Origin: Micrococcales bacterium
GTDB taxonomy: Bacteria; Actinomycetota; Actinomycetes; Actinomycetales; Microbacteriaceae
DNA: 64,000 bases
NCBI GenBank assembly: GCA_947452235.1
Contig: CANGBK010000001.1
Span: forward strand, 1 to 64,000
Direction of reading: 5' to 3'
Both the position numbers and the translations under genes were made by a program. Shown here piece by piece: positions 49,905-58,395 of this stretch. The notes beneath the pieces were generated by a model. That model saw only the letters and a list, made by a program, of their open reading frames with translations. It was not told the origin of the DNA and did not search any database. How positions within the stretch are numbered: the stretch's first letter is position 1; the number at the start of each line of letters is the position of its first letter.

Positions 49905-51065
49905 TTGAAGAAAATTTCTATTTTTGTACTTGTAGCACTAACTTTTTCGGGTTCGCCTGCATTTGCGGACGTGCTACCAACTTCAGCCTTACAGCAACCT
50001 GGCAGTTCAGGGCAAAATCTTGATCAAGTCCTTCTGGCCATCGCTGAACAAGGGGGCAAATCCGATTTGCCGCTCTCCGGAGTCTACTCAGATTCGGAAG
50101 GAAACACTCAAATTCTTTCCTATCCCGTGAAAGAAAATGACCTGTTAGGCCCAGTGGCTGCCATTTCTAAAGATTCAAGCGTTGACTTGATCTGGTTCGA
50201 TACCCCTAGCCCAGAAATGACAATGACTTTCGATCAGTCCCCCGTAAATGGCATCTCGGGAACTAGCCATCACATAACCTTAGCCCTGCAGAATGTCAGC
50301 AATACCGTCGACGTTCAATTTTTTGTTGACAATTCATACTCGGATTCACTTGATTTAGGTCAGCCCCTTACTCCAACATTCGCAATCGGAGCTGTAAGCA
50401 CCTTTGCTCTTAGCGGGCCGCTCTTGTTAGGTGATGGCTCTGACTATCCCAACAAGTCTTACTTTAAATATGATGCGTTTATTCCAGGTCGGTTTGCTCC
50501 AATTCCCCGAGGTTGCGATCTATTAGGTAAGCCGGGGAACCTTTTCAATGGCAATAATAGACTTTTTGATGCTTACGCTCCGCAGAGCAAATCTAAGGTC
50601 TGGTTAGAAGTGATAGCGAACTGGCAATTACGAAGTATTTCTTACTCACGTTTTGTTGGTCAAACAGAGGTTCTTTCATATGATCCAGCTACAAACATTG
50701 TCACAGGATACGCAACGTATCAAGCGCCTCTTACTGACATTCAAGTCAATCCTGTGTGGTCTGTAGGTGCAGATACTGCCACTTTCAGTTTTAAGATTTC
50801 TTCGTCAAATCCAGCATGTCTCGGAGCATTACCTATTTATGTTGAAGCGGCAGTTCAGATAACTAGAACAGGGTATGCCACAATTATCGGTCAAATGAGA
50901 ACTGTCCCAAGCCATGAGGCATACTTCAAAGATGACCTAAACCTAAACTGGAAACTCCTCTATGCCCAACCAATTTCTTCTGTTAGCTTTGATTGTTTCA
51001 ACCCAATTGTGGGACTGTTAACACCTGAATGCTCAGCAATCATCGACGCTTCAGCACATTTTTGA
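49905..51065 (+). CDS. Exported protein of unknown function
   Basis: 386 aa, TTG start after TTAGGGGGAA. Clear Sec signal peptide ('MKKISIFVLVALTFSGSPAFA'). The mature part is beta-rich with 'NWQLRSISYSRFVGQTEVLSYDPATN', 'TATFSFKISSSNPACLG' and three or four cysteines, consistent with an exported multi-domain fold. No family recognised and no anchor. First gene of a two-gene accessory segment between recG and coaD. The G-rich ribosome binding site resembles that of the S1 protease gene in the other accessory segment. Confidence 0.65.
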   Translation: MKKISIFVLVALTFSGSPAFADVLPTSALQQPGSSGQNLDQVLLAIAEQGGKSDLPLSGVYSDSEGNTQILSYPVKENDLLGPVAAISKDSSVDLIWFDTPSPEMTMTFDQSPVNGISGTSHHITLALQNVSNTVDVQFFVDNSYSDSLDLGQPLTPTFAIGAVSTFALSGPLLLGDGSDYPNKSYFKYDAFIPGRFAPIPRGCDLLGKPGNLFNGNNRLFDAYAPQSKSKVWLEVIANWQLRSISYSRFVGQTEVLSYDPATNIVTGYATYQAPLTDIQVNPVWSVGADTATFSFKISSSNPACLGALPIYVEAAVQITRTGYATIIGQMRTVPSHEAYFKDDLNLNWKLLYAQPISSVSFDCFNPIVGLLTPECSAIIDASAHF

Positions 51066-51084
51066 CTAGTAAGGAACCTAAAAC

Positions 51085-51963
51085 TTGATTACAAGAACTT
51101 TTCCTCAAGAACTATTGGCCTGGGCAGTTCGTGTTTATGGATTTTTTTTGGTAAGCATGGCTATCGTTAGCCCATTTTGGCTTATACGTACGCCAGCGTC
51201 CCTTGCATGGTTTATCATGGGCAACACTTATTTAAACTTGCCGACTTATGGAACGGTAAACCTATTCTTCATTGCAGTGTTGCGTCTAACCTCAAATGCA
51301 GAAAAAGTTTTAAGGAGACTAACTTGGGTCGCTTTGGCTGTTTTATTAGTGCTAGCAACTTATTTAGTCTGGGATGTCACGAAAGACGACATTAATGCTC
51401 ATATGGGACCTTATCCCTTAGGTGCATTTTCATCGCCGATGTATCTTGACTTCGCATTGTTCAATGCTGTCTGCCTTGGTTTAGCAATAGTTTTTAGAGA
51501 TTTCCACTTGCCATTCAGTTATGACAAATCCCGAGATCGAAGTAGTCGTTGGGGTTCAGATTGGAAATATCTACTAGCTTTGGTCGCAGTCGCAATTTTA
51601 TATTCGGGGTTGAATTTCTTGCTAACTGGGGTGCTCAGAGGATTGCCGATAGCTGTTCTTTTTTCTTTTATGGTGTTAGCTCTATTGCTGGAACTATTTA
51701 AGTCACTTAGAACAAAACTATGTCTCGTCATAGCCTTTCCGGTGACCATATTGCTGACTTGGCTATTTGATGATTACCTTCCTTTTCTTTTCACTCCGAC
51801 CATGCGCTATCTTGAATTCACCAATTATTACTTAGAAAATCAAATCGCGGTAAGGCCAGCGAACTTAATACCTGTCTCAGTGGCTTTGGCATTACTTTTC
51901 TATCTGGTTTATTGGCCAAAGTCGAGATTTATTAAAGGACAGGACTTTCTAACTAAGTCATAG
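51085..51963 (+). CDS. Polytopic membrane protein of unknown function
   Basis: 292 aa, TTG start with AAGGA upstream, 19 bp after the exported protein gene. About seven hydrophobic segments; no family recognised. The C-terminal residues 'DFLTKS' are the same as the end of RecG and are encoded by the downstream copy of the recG 3' end, so the gene seems to read in frame into host sequence at its right junction and to use the recG stop. It probably works with the exported protein upstream. Confidence 0.65.
   Translation: MITRTFPQELLAWAVRVYGFFLVSMAIVSPFWLIRTPASLAWFIMGNTYLNLPTYGTVNLFFIAVLRLTSNAEKVLRRLTWVALAVLLVLATYLVWDVTKDDINAHMGPYPLGAFSSPMYLDFALFNAVCLGLAIVFRDFHLPFSYDKSRDRSSRWGSDWKYLLALVAVAILYSGLNFLLTGVLRGLPIAVLFSFMVLALLLELFKSLRTKLCLVIAFPVTILLTWLFDDYLPFLFTPTMRYLEFTNYYLENQIAVRPANLIPVSVALALLFYLVYWPKSRFIKGQDFLTKS
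51942..51963 (+). repeat. Direct repeat, copy 2 (recG 3' end)
   Basis: Partner of 49799-49820, located 17 bp before the coaD ATG. It marks the right edge of the accessory segment. Confidence 0.85.
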
Positions 51964-51968
51964 TTCGG

Positions 51969-51974
51969 TAATCT
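51969..51974 (+). promoter_or_regulatory. Putative -10 element (TAATCT) of leaderless coaD
   Basis: TAATCT followed by 6 nt and the ATG at 51981. Confidence 0.45.
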
Positions 51975-51980
51975 TTAGTT

Positions 51981-52451
51981 ATGGCTATCGCCGTTTATCC
52001 AGGTTCTTTCGACCCTTTCACCTTCGGTCATCTCGACATTGCTATTCGGGCTGCCAAGATGTTTGATACCGTTCACGTGGTCGTTGTTCACAACCCTTCA
52101 AAGAAGCCTCGCTTCTCAGCTAGTCAAAGAGTTCAAATGATTACTGAAGTGCTTTCTAAAGAGAAGGGCAACTTTGTTGTTAACTCTTTTGAATCAGGTT
52201 TGTTGGTTGACTACTGCAAGACTGTGAACGCTGATGCTCTGGTTAAAGGCGTTAGAACTAACGTTGACCTAGATTATGAACTTCCTATGGCTCAGGTGAA
52301 CAGAGACCTGAGTGGCATTGAGACTGTCTTTATACCAGCTGACCCTATTCACGGATTTGTTTCATCAACTTTGGTGAAACAGGTCGCAGATCTTGGGGGA
52401 GACATCAGCAAATATGTTCCTCAAATAGTCGCAGAGGGGTTGCGTAAATAG
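51981..52451 (+). CDS. coaD: Phosphopantetheine adenylyltransferase
   Basis: 156 aa. Makes dephospho-CoA from phosphopantetheine and ATP. 'AVYPGSFDPFTFGHLDIAIRAA' with the HxGH-type nucleotidyl-transfer motif (TFGH), 'KKPRFSASQRVQMI', 'LVKGVRTNVDLDYELPMAQVNRDL' and 'FVSSTLVKQVADLGGDIS' are family hallmarks. First gene of the conserved run to rimM. It overlaps the next start by one base. Confidence 0.97.
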   Translation: MAIAVYPGSFDPFTFGHLDIAIRAAKMFDTVHVVVVHNPSKKPRFSASQRVQMITEVLSKEKGNFVVNSFESGLLVDYCKTVNADALVKGVRTNVDLDYELPMAQVNRDLSGIETVFIPADPIHGFVSSTLVKQVADLGGDISKYVPQIVAEGLRK

Positions 52452-52963
52452 TGAGTAATTTCCTTATTCCAGTTCATGACCTGATGCATAAACCAGGTCA
52501 CATGCGTGAAGTCGAGACTGATATTGACCTTTCCGAGCCTCTAGGGGTTGGTTTAGCCAAGGTAAATAAAGGTCAGGTAATCAAGCTTGATCTAAGGCTA
52601 GAAAGCGTCCACGAGGGCATTTATGTCTCCGGAAGGCTCAAAACCGAGGCTGAAGCCGAGTGTTCTAGGTGCTTAGACCCTGTAAGTGTGCCGATTCAAG
52701 TAGATATTCAGGAACTTTTCGCCTATTCTTTAGAGGTAGAAGATGACTTTGTCATCCAAGCTGAACAAATCGACTTGGAGCAGGTCATCGTTGACTCGGT
52801 GGTTCTAAATCTTCCGTTCACCCCAATTTGCGATGCAAACTGTTTAGGTTTGTGCCCTGAATGTGGTGCGAAGTTAAACGAAAACCCGGATCACGTTCAC
52901 GAAGCCCCGATTGATTCAAGGTGGAGTGAATTAAAAAAGCTTGTTGAAGAAAGAGAAGACTGA
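52451..52963 (+). CDS. YceD/DUF177-family protein
   Basis: 170 aa, GTG start. DUF177 proteins are linked to 23S rRNA/ribosome synthesis and nearly always precede rpmF. A beta-rich core with 'EAECSRCLDPVSVPIQVDIQELFAY' is followed by the C-terminal 'CLGLCPECGAKLNENPDH' metal-binding-like cysteine motif. It overlaps rpmF by one base. Confidence 0.92.
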   Translation: MSNFLIPVHDLMHKPGHMREVETDIDLSEPLGVGLAKVNKGQVIKLDLRLESVHEGIYVSGRLKTEAEAECSRCLDPVSVPIQVDIQELFAYSLEVEDDFVIQAEQIDLEQVIVDSVVLNLPFTPICDANCLGLCPECGAKLNENPDHVHEAPIDSRWSELKKLVEERED

Positions 52964-53166
52964 TGCCAGTTCCTAAAAGACGCCTGTCGAGATCAAACAC
53001 CCGTCACCGTCGCTCTGCATGGGTAGCTAACAACACTCAGTTGGTTAAGACTGTTGTTAACGGTAAGACTGTTTACAGCTTGCCTCACCGTGCTCGTGCC
53101 GTAGAAGACTCGAACGGTGACGTTCAGTTCTACGAGTACAAGGGCCGCAAGGTAGCTGACGCCTAA
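52963..53166 (+). CDS. rpmF: 50S ribosomal protein L32
   Basis: 67 aa. 'MPVPKRRLSRSNTRHRRSAW' is typical. The zinc-binding CXXC pairs of classical L32 are missing, so this is the zinc-free form. Component of the large subunit; overlaps the DUF177 gene by one base. Confidence 0.97.
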   Translation: MPVPKRRLSRSNTRHRRSAWVANNTQLVKTVVNGKTVYSLPHRARAVEDSNGDVQFYEYKGRKVADA

Positions 53167-53181
53167 ACTTAGGCACTCATC

Positions 53182-53856
53182 TTGACTTACGCCACGCTAA
53201 CTAAACTGCTTGGCTTAACTATTGACGAAGCCTTACTTGAGTTAGCTCTAACTCACAGTTCTTATGCATTTGAGAACGGTAAACAACCCGACAACGAACG
53301 CCTCGAATTTCTTGGCGACTCGGTGTTGGGTTTTTTAGTTACCGAGCATGTTTACCAAACCAACCCTGATCTTGATGAAGGTCAACTCTCTCGTCTTCGT
53401 AATGCCAGTGTTTCAGCAAAAGCATTAGCAGTTGCGGCTAACCAACTAGGGCTTGGAAAATTCATTCGACTTGGTAAAGGCGAACTGGCTACCGGTGGTT
53501 CAGAAAAGGTAAACATCTTGGCCGACGCCATGGAGGCAATCATTGGTGTTGCCTTTATCTCTTCTGGCTTAGATGGTTCAAGAACCATCGTCGATAAATT
53601 CATCATTCCCCTTATTAATGCCGAAGATGTTTTCCTGGAAACCAGCGAACCAAGAACTGTCTTACTTGATCTTCTAAAGAAGCAAGGCAAACCTGAAGCT
53701 GTTTTTGAAGTTGCTCACGTAGGCCCTGATCACGATAGAACTTTCTTTGCAGAAGTTTTGGTTGCAGGAGAGCTTGTTGCTAAAGGTGAGGGTCGAACTC
53801 GTAAGCAAGCTGAAGCTAATGCTGCTATCGCAGCGCTAAAAACTCTTCGAGGTTAG
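53182..53856 (+). CDS. rnc: Ribonuclease III
   Basis: 224 aa, TTG start. Cleaves double-stranded RNA in rRNA and mRNA processing. Signature 'NERLEFLGDSVLGFLVTEHVY', second metal site 'LADAMEAIIGVAFI', and a C-terminal dsRNA-binding domain ('AKGEGRTRKQAEANAAIAAL'). Confidence 0.96.
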   Translation: MTYATLTKLLGLTIDEALLELALTHSSYAFENGKQPDNERLEFLGDSVLGFLVTEHVYQTNPDLDEGQLSRLRNASVSAKALAVAANQLGLGKFIRLGKGELATGGSEKVNILADAMEAIIGVAFISSGLDGSRTIVDKFIIPLINAEDVFLETSEPRTVLLDLLKKQGKPEAVFEVAHVGPDHDRTFFAEVLVAGELVAKGEGRTRKQAEANAAIAALKTLRG

Positions 53857-53858
53857 CT

Positions 53859-54791
53859 ATGCCTGAATTACCTGAAGTTGAGACCGTTAGAGCTGGTTTA
53901 GGGCAGTCACTAACCGGAGCTAAGGTTACTGAAGTTATTGTTCACGATGTTAGATCGTTGAAAAGACATTTTGCTGGTTCTAAAGATTTCATTCAAACAC
54001 TTCAAGGAAGAACCCTTGAGGCTGCCGTTCGTAGAGGCAAGTTTCTGTGGTTGCCTTTGAATGTCAAACGCGGCGAAGAACAACTTGCTCTGGTTGGACA
54101 TTTGGGGATGTCTGGGCAGATGTTATTACGTGCACCAGATTATGAAGCTGAGAAGCTCACTCGTGTGACCTTGAAGGTAAAGACTTCTGAAAAAGAGAAG
54201 TTGGAACTTAGGTTTGTTGATCAACGCATCTTTGGGTCCTTGGCTATCGATGTGATGGTACCAACCGATGATGGATTACCTGGAGGTTATTCAGCTGGCG
54301 TTACAGGTCCTTGGCTAAATATGATTCCTTCAACCGTCAAACACATTGCTCGCGACCCATTGGACCCAGCTTTTGATTTGAGTGCTGTTCTAGCCAAGTT
54401 CAAAAAGAAGAACTCAGGTATCAAGCGAGTCCTTTTAGATCAAGGGGTTCTTAGCGGGATTGGCAATATCTATGCAGATGAGTCGCTTTGGTTAGCCAAA
54501 ATGCACTACGACCAGCCGGCTAGTTCCCTAACTAAGCCCAAGGCCACAGAGTTGCTGGAACATGTCACAAAGGTGCTAGCAGAGGCCGTGAAGGCCGGGG
54601 GAACCAGTTTTGATGAGCAATACAAGAACATCAATGGTGAGTCAGGCTATTTCAGCATTAGCCTAAATGCCTATGGTTTAACCGGTTTACCCTGCAAACG
54701 CTGTGGAAAGGCCATAAAACGGGATTCTTGGATGAATCGAGGCAGCCATTTCTGCCCAAACTGCCAGAGAAGGCCTAGATCTAAGGCTTAG
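53859..54791 (+). CDS. mutM: Formamidopyrimidine-DNA glycosylase
   Basis: 310 aa. Removes oxidised purines (8-oxoG, Fapy) from DNA. 'MPELPEVETVRAGL' supplies the N-terminal Pro nucleophile and Glu3, Lys at 'RRGKFLW' is the beta-turn lysine, H2TH region 'LLDQGVLSGIGNIYADESLW', and a zinc finger 'CKRCGKAIKRDSWMNRGSHFC'. It starts 2 bp after rnc. Confidence 0.96.
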   Translation: MPELPEVETVRAGLGQSLTGAKVTEVIVHDVRSLKRHFAGSKDFIQTLQGRTLEAAVRRGKFLWLPLNVKRGEEQLALVGHLGMSGQMLLRAPDYEAEKLTRVTLKVKTSEKEKLELRFVDQRIFGSLAIDVMVPTDDGLPGGYSAGVTGPWLNMIPSTVKHIARDPLDPAFDLSAVLAKFKKKNSGIKRVLLDQGVLSGIGNIYADESLWLAKMHYDQPASSLTKPKATELLEHVTKVLAEAVKAGGTSFDEQYKNINGESGYFSISLNAYGLTGLPCKRCGKAIKRDSWMNRGSHFCPNCQRRPRSKA

Positions 54792-54873
54792 GCGTTAATT
54801 AGGGGTCCAAAAATAAGGTATTTTTTATTAGAGACCTTTGTCTCTTTTGACCCCAAAACGAAAGTGAACTACT

Positions 54874-57800
54874 TTGCATCTAAAAAGCCTGACCCTTAAG
54901 GGCTTTAAGTCGTTCGCTAACCCTACGACTTTTATCCTTGAAAAAGGTGTCACCTGTGTGGTTGGACCTAACGGTTCAGGTAAGTCCAACGTGGTTGATG
55001 CCTTGGCTTGGGTTATGGGTGAGCAGGGTGCTAAAACTTTGCGCGGTGGCAAGATGGAAGACGTCATCTTCGCTGGAACTGCAACTAAAGGCCCTTTGGG
55101 TCGTGCTGAAGTTGCTCTAACTATTGATAACGCCGACGGTGCTTTAGACATCGATTATTCGGAAGTAACTATTTCTAGAACACTTTTCAGAAACGGTGGA
55201 TCTGAATATGCAATCAACGGTGAGCCTTGTCGTTTGCTTGATGTTCAAGAACTTCTAAGCGACACCGGTCTTGGTCGTGAGATGCACGTCATCGTGGGTC
55301 AAGGAATGCTTGATGGTGTTCTAAAGGCAACACCTGAAGAGCGACGTGGCTATATCGAAGAAGCTGCAGGTATCTTGAAGCACCGCAGAAGGAAAGAGAA
55401 GACTGAGCGCAAGCTGCAAGCTATGCAGACTAACCTGACTCGTCTAAACGATCTTGCCGGTGAAGTTAGAAGACAACTTAAGCCTCTAGGTCAGCAAGCT
55501 GAAACTGCTAGACAGGCTCAAGGTATTGCTTCTGTAGTTCGCGATGCCAAAGCACGTTTGATGGCAGCCGATGTTGTTGATTTACTGAATGGTCTTGATG
55601 AAACTTCACAGTCTGAAGCTAACCGCAAGGCTGAGCGAAACATACTGCAGCAGCAGCTAGATGAAAACAATAATCGTCTAAGTGAACTTGAAGCTTTGCA
55701 GATGTCTTCAGAAGTTGAGGAAGCTAGATCTCTGGCTTTCTCTTTTGATGCTGTTACCGAGAAATTCCGAGCGATGTTGGCTATCGCTAATCAAAGAGTT
55801 GCTCTACTAGATTCAGAGAATGCTTCGAAGGGTGCAACAGTTGACCCTGCTGCCATTGAGGCAGATGCTAATGCTGCTGATAACAACGTTATTGAACTAA
55901 CAGTTGCCGTTGAAACTCTTAGGGGAGCACTTCGCGAAGCGGAAGTTAACCGTGATGAAGCTCGAGCAATGTTGGAAGACTATGACAACAAGGCTGCCGC
56001 TTTGTCTATGGAACTAACCCACTATGATAACCGCGTAGTTTCACTTTCTGGTGCCATCAACCTGGCTGAAACCAGAGTGAGCTCAGTTCAGGCTGAACTT
56101 GTTCGTCAAGAAGCAGCGGTTAGCGATGCTCTTGGAAGATTGCAGGTTGCTCAGAACTCACTATCACTTTTAGAAGTTGAGTTGGGCAAGAGTCAGCCAA
56201 CCGATAACAGTTTTGAAAGAAACTATGAAGAGGCTCAACGAGTTGTTTCTGAAATAGCTTCAAACATTGAAACTCTTCGTGAAGAACTTCACAAGAACGA
56301 ACGTGAACGTGACTCACTGACTGCTAAGCGCAGTGCACTTAGCTTGATGCTAGATCAAAAAGATGGTGCATCAGAACTTGCGACCGCAGGACTCTCCGGT
56401 ATTCGTGGCTTACTTGCAACACACATGCGAATTGATGCAGGTTACGAAGCTGCTATCTCGGCTGCTCTTGGTTCACTTGCTGATGCGATGGTTGCCGATA
56501 ACCGTGACTCTGCTCTAAATGCAATTAGCCATCTTAAGCAAAACAACGGTGGTCGTGTTGAGCTAGTTATTGCTGATGTTGAAAATGTTTCAAAGCCGGC
56601 AACACTTCCAAACATTTCTGGAACTAGAAACGCAGTTGATGTTGTTACTGGCCCTAACGGAATTCTTTCAACCCTGGCTAACGTGGTTATCGTCGATGAT
56701 CTTGAATCAGCAAAGAAACTTTATTCAGCAGAACCTCGTGCAACATCATTTGTTGTTATTACCAAAGCTGGTGATGTTCTAACCGAATCAATTATTCGCG
56801 GTGGTTCAGGTCAAACACCTTCAAAGGTTGAGTTGGTTGCTGAACGTGATTCGGCAGAGCAGAACTTAAGTGTTGTTACCAACAAAATTGAAAGCCTAAA
56901 GGCTGAACTTAGTTCAAAGCGAACCGCTGAAACAACCGCTAAAGAAAACCTCGCTAGATCACTTGCTGAACTAAAGAAGCATGACGGTGATCGTGCAGCT
57001 AACGCAGAGAAGCTGAATAAGGTTCGCGTTCAGGTTGAAGCTATTGAAGGTGAACACAACCGATTGATTCAAGCTGTTGAAACAACTAAGTCTTCATTGA
57101 CTGAAGTGGTTGCCAAAGTTGATCAGGCTAAATCTGAATACGAAAGCTTTATTGCAACCCCACGCCCTTCATTAGAGCTTGGCGATAGAAACATCTATGC
57201 ACTCAAAGTTGATGAAGCGAGAACCAAAGAACTGGATGTTCGTGTTGAATTAGGTGCCGCCTCTGAGCGTTTAAGAGTTGAGACAGATAGAGCTCAGGCA
57301 CTTCGTTCACAGATCAGCGCTGCCTTTGAAGCCATTGAGCAGGCTAAGGAGCAGAGCGCTCTTCGAGCAAGACAGTTAGCCAGTGCTAAGAGTGTTATTG
57401 AACTCCTGCCAACCATCATCACCTCAGTTTCAGAATCTGCTTCAAAAGCCAAGATCGCTCTGCACGAACTCGATAGCAAGCGTAAGAACCAAAATGAAGA
57501 ACTAGTTCGTCTACGCGGTGAAACAGCAACAGTTCAGAACAGGCTTTCAGCTCTAACTCAAACTGTTCACGACATTGAGCTTGCGAACCACGAAAAGCGT
57601 TTGAACCTAGCCAACCTTGTTCAAAGAGTTCAAGAAGAACTAGGTTTAGATCAGTCGACTCTGGTTAATGAGTATGGACCTGACCAATTGATCCCAGATC
57701 CTGAGAACCCTGACTCGCCAAAGATTTTCAACCGCCAAGAACAGCAGAAGCGTCTGCACGAAGCGGAACGACTACTTGAGCGTTTGGGTCGAGTGAACCC

Positions 57801-58386
57801 ACTTGCCCTTGAAGAGTTTGCGTCTTTGGAACAGCGTCACAAGTTCCTAACCGAACAGCTAGCAGACTTGACCAAGACTCGTGCTGATCTAATGCAGATC
57901 ATCAAGGAGCTGGACGAGAAGATGCAGACAATCTTCGAAGAAGCTTTCGAAGATACCAAGCGTGCGTTCGAGCAAGTCTTCCCAGTTCTTTTCCCTGGTG
58001 GAACCGGAAGCATTTATCTAACCAACCACGACAACTTACTAACTACAGGTATTGAAGTTAACGTCAAGCCTGTTGGTAAGCGAATTGAAAGACTTTCATT
58101 GCTTTCAGGTGGTGAGAGATCCTTGGCTGCGCTTGCCTTGCTATTTGCTATTTTCAAGGCTCGCCCTTCGCCTTTCTATGTTCTTGACGAGGTTGAGGCG
58201 GCTCTGGATGATGCCAACCTAGGTCGACTACTCAACATCTTTACTGACCTGAAGCAATCTTCACAGTTGGTTATCGTGACTCACCAGAAGCGAACCATGG
58301 AAATTGCTGATGCTCTTTACGGTGTTTCTATGCGTCAAGACGGTATCAGTGCTGTTGTTGGTCAGCGCATCGAAGAGCAAGACTAA
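54874..58386 (+). CDS. smc: Chromosome segregation protein SMC
   Basis: 1170 aa, TTG start. Condensin ATPase. Walker A 'GPNGSGKSNVVDAL' near residue 30, long coiled coil, hinge about 505-650 ('GLSGIRGLLATHMRIDAGYEAAISAALG'), second coiled coil, signature 'LSLLSGGERSLAALALLFA' and Walker B 'FYVLDEVEAALDD'. Length normal. Precedes ftsY as in most actinobacteria. Confidence 0.97.
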   Translation: MHLKSLTLKGFKSFANPTTFILEKGVTCVVGPNGSGKSNVVDALAWVMGEQGAKTLRGGKMEDVIFAGTATKGPLGRAEVALTIDNADGALDIDYSEVTISRTLFRNGGSEYAINGEPCRLLDVQELLSDTGLGREMHVIVGQGMLDGVLKATPEERRGYIEEAAGILKHRRRKEKTERKLQAMQTNLTRLNDLAGEVRRQLKPLGQQAETARQAQGIASVVRDAKARLMAADVVDLLNGLDETSQSEANRKAERNILQQQLDENNNRLSELEALQMSSEVEEARSLAFSFDAVTEKFRAMLAIANQRVALLDSENASKGATVDPAAIEADANAADNNVIELTVAVETLRGALREAEVNRDEARAMLEDYDNKAAALSMELTHYDNRVVSLSGAINLAETRVSSVQAELVRQEAAVSDALGRLQVAQNSLSLLEVELGKSQPTDNSFERNYEEAQRVVSEIASNIETLREELHKNERERDSLTAKRSALSLMLDQKDGASELATAGLSGIRGLLATHMRIDAGYEAAISAALGSLADAMVADNRDSALNAISHLKQNNGGRVELVIADVENVSKPATLPNISGTRNAVDVVTGPNGILSTLANVVIVDDLESAKKLYSAEPRATSFVVITKAGDVLTESIIRGGSGQTPSKVELVAERDSAEQNLSVVTNKIESLKAELSSKRTAETTAKENLARSLAELKKHDGDRAANAEKLNKVRVQVEAIEGEHNRLIQAVETTKSSLTEVVAKVDQAKSEYESFIATPRPSLELGDRNIYALKVDEARTKELDVRVELGAASERLRVETDRAQALRSQISAAFEAIEQAKEQSALRARQLASAKSVIELLPTIITSVSESASKAKIALHELDSKRKNQNEELVRLRGETATVQNRLSALTQTVHDIELANHEKRLNLANLVQRVQEELGLDQSTLVNEYGPDQLIPDPENPDSPKIFNRQEQQKRLHEAERLLERLGRVNPLALEEFASLEQRHKFLTEQLADLTKTRADLMQIIKELDEKMQTIFEEAFEDTKRAFEQVFPVLFPGGTGSIYLTNHDNLLTTGIEVNVKPVGKRIERLSLLSGGERSLAALALLFAIFKARPSPFYVLDEVEAALDDANLGRLLNIFTDLKQSSQLVIVTHQKRTMEIADALYGVSMRQDGISAVVGQRIEEQD

Positions 58387-58395
58387 CCTTGCTTT

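Noticed and set aside
49799-51963. Integron-type attC site at the recG repeats
   Set aside because: The CTAAC in the repeat does not fit the RYYYAAC/GTTRRRY core pair and no IntI-like gene or longer attC stem is seen.
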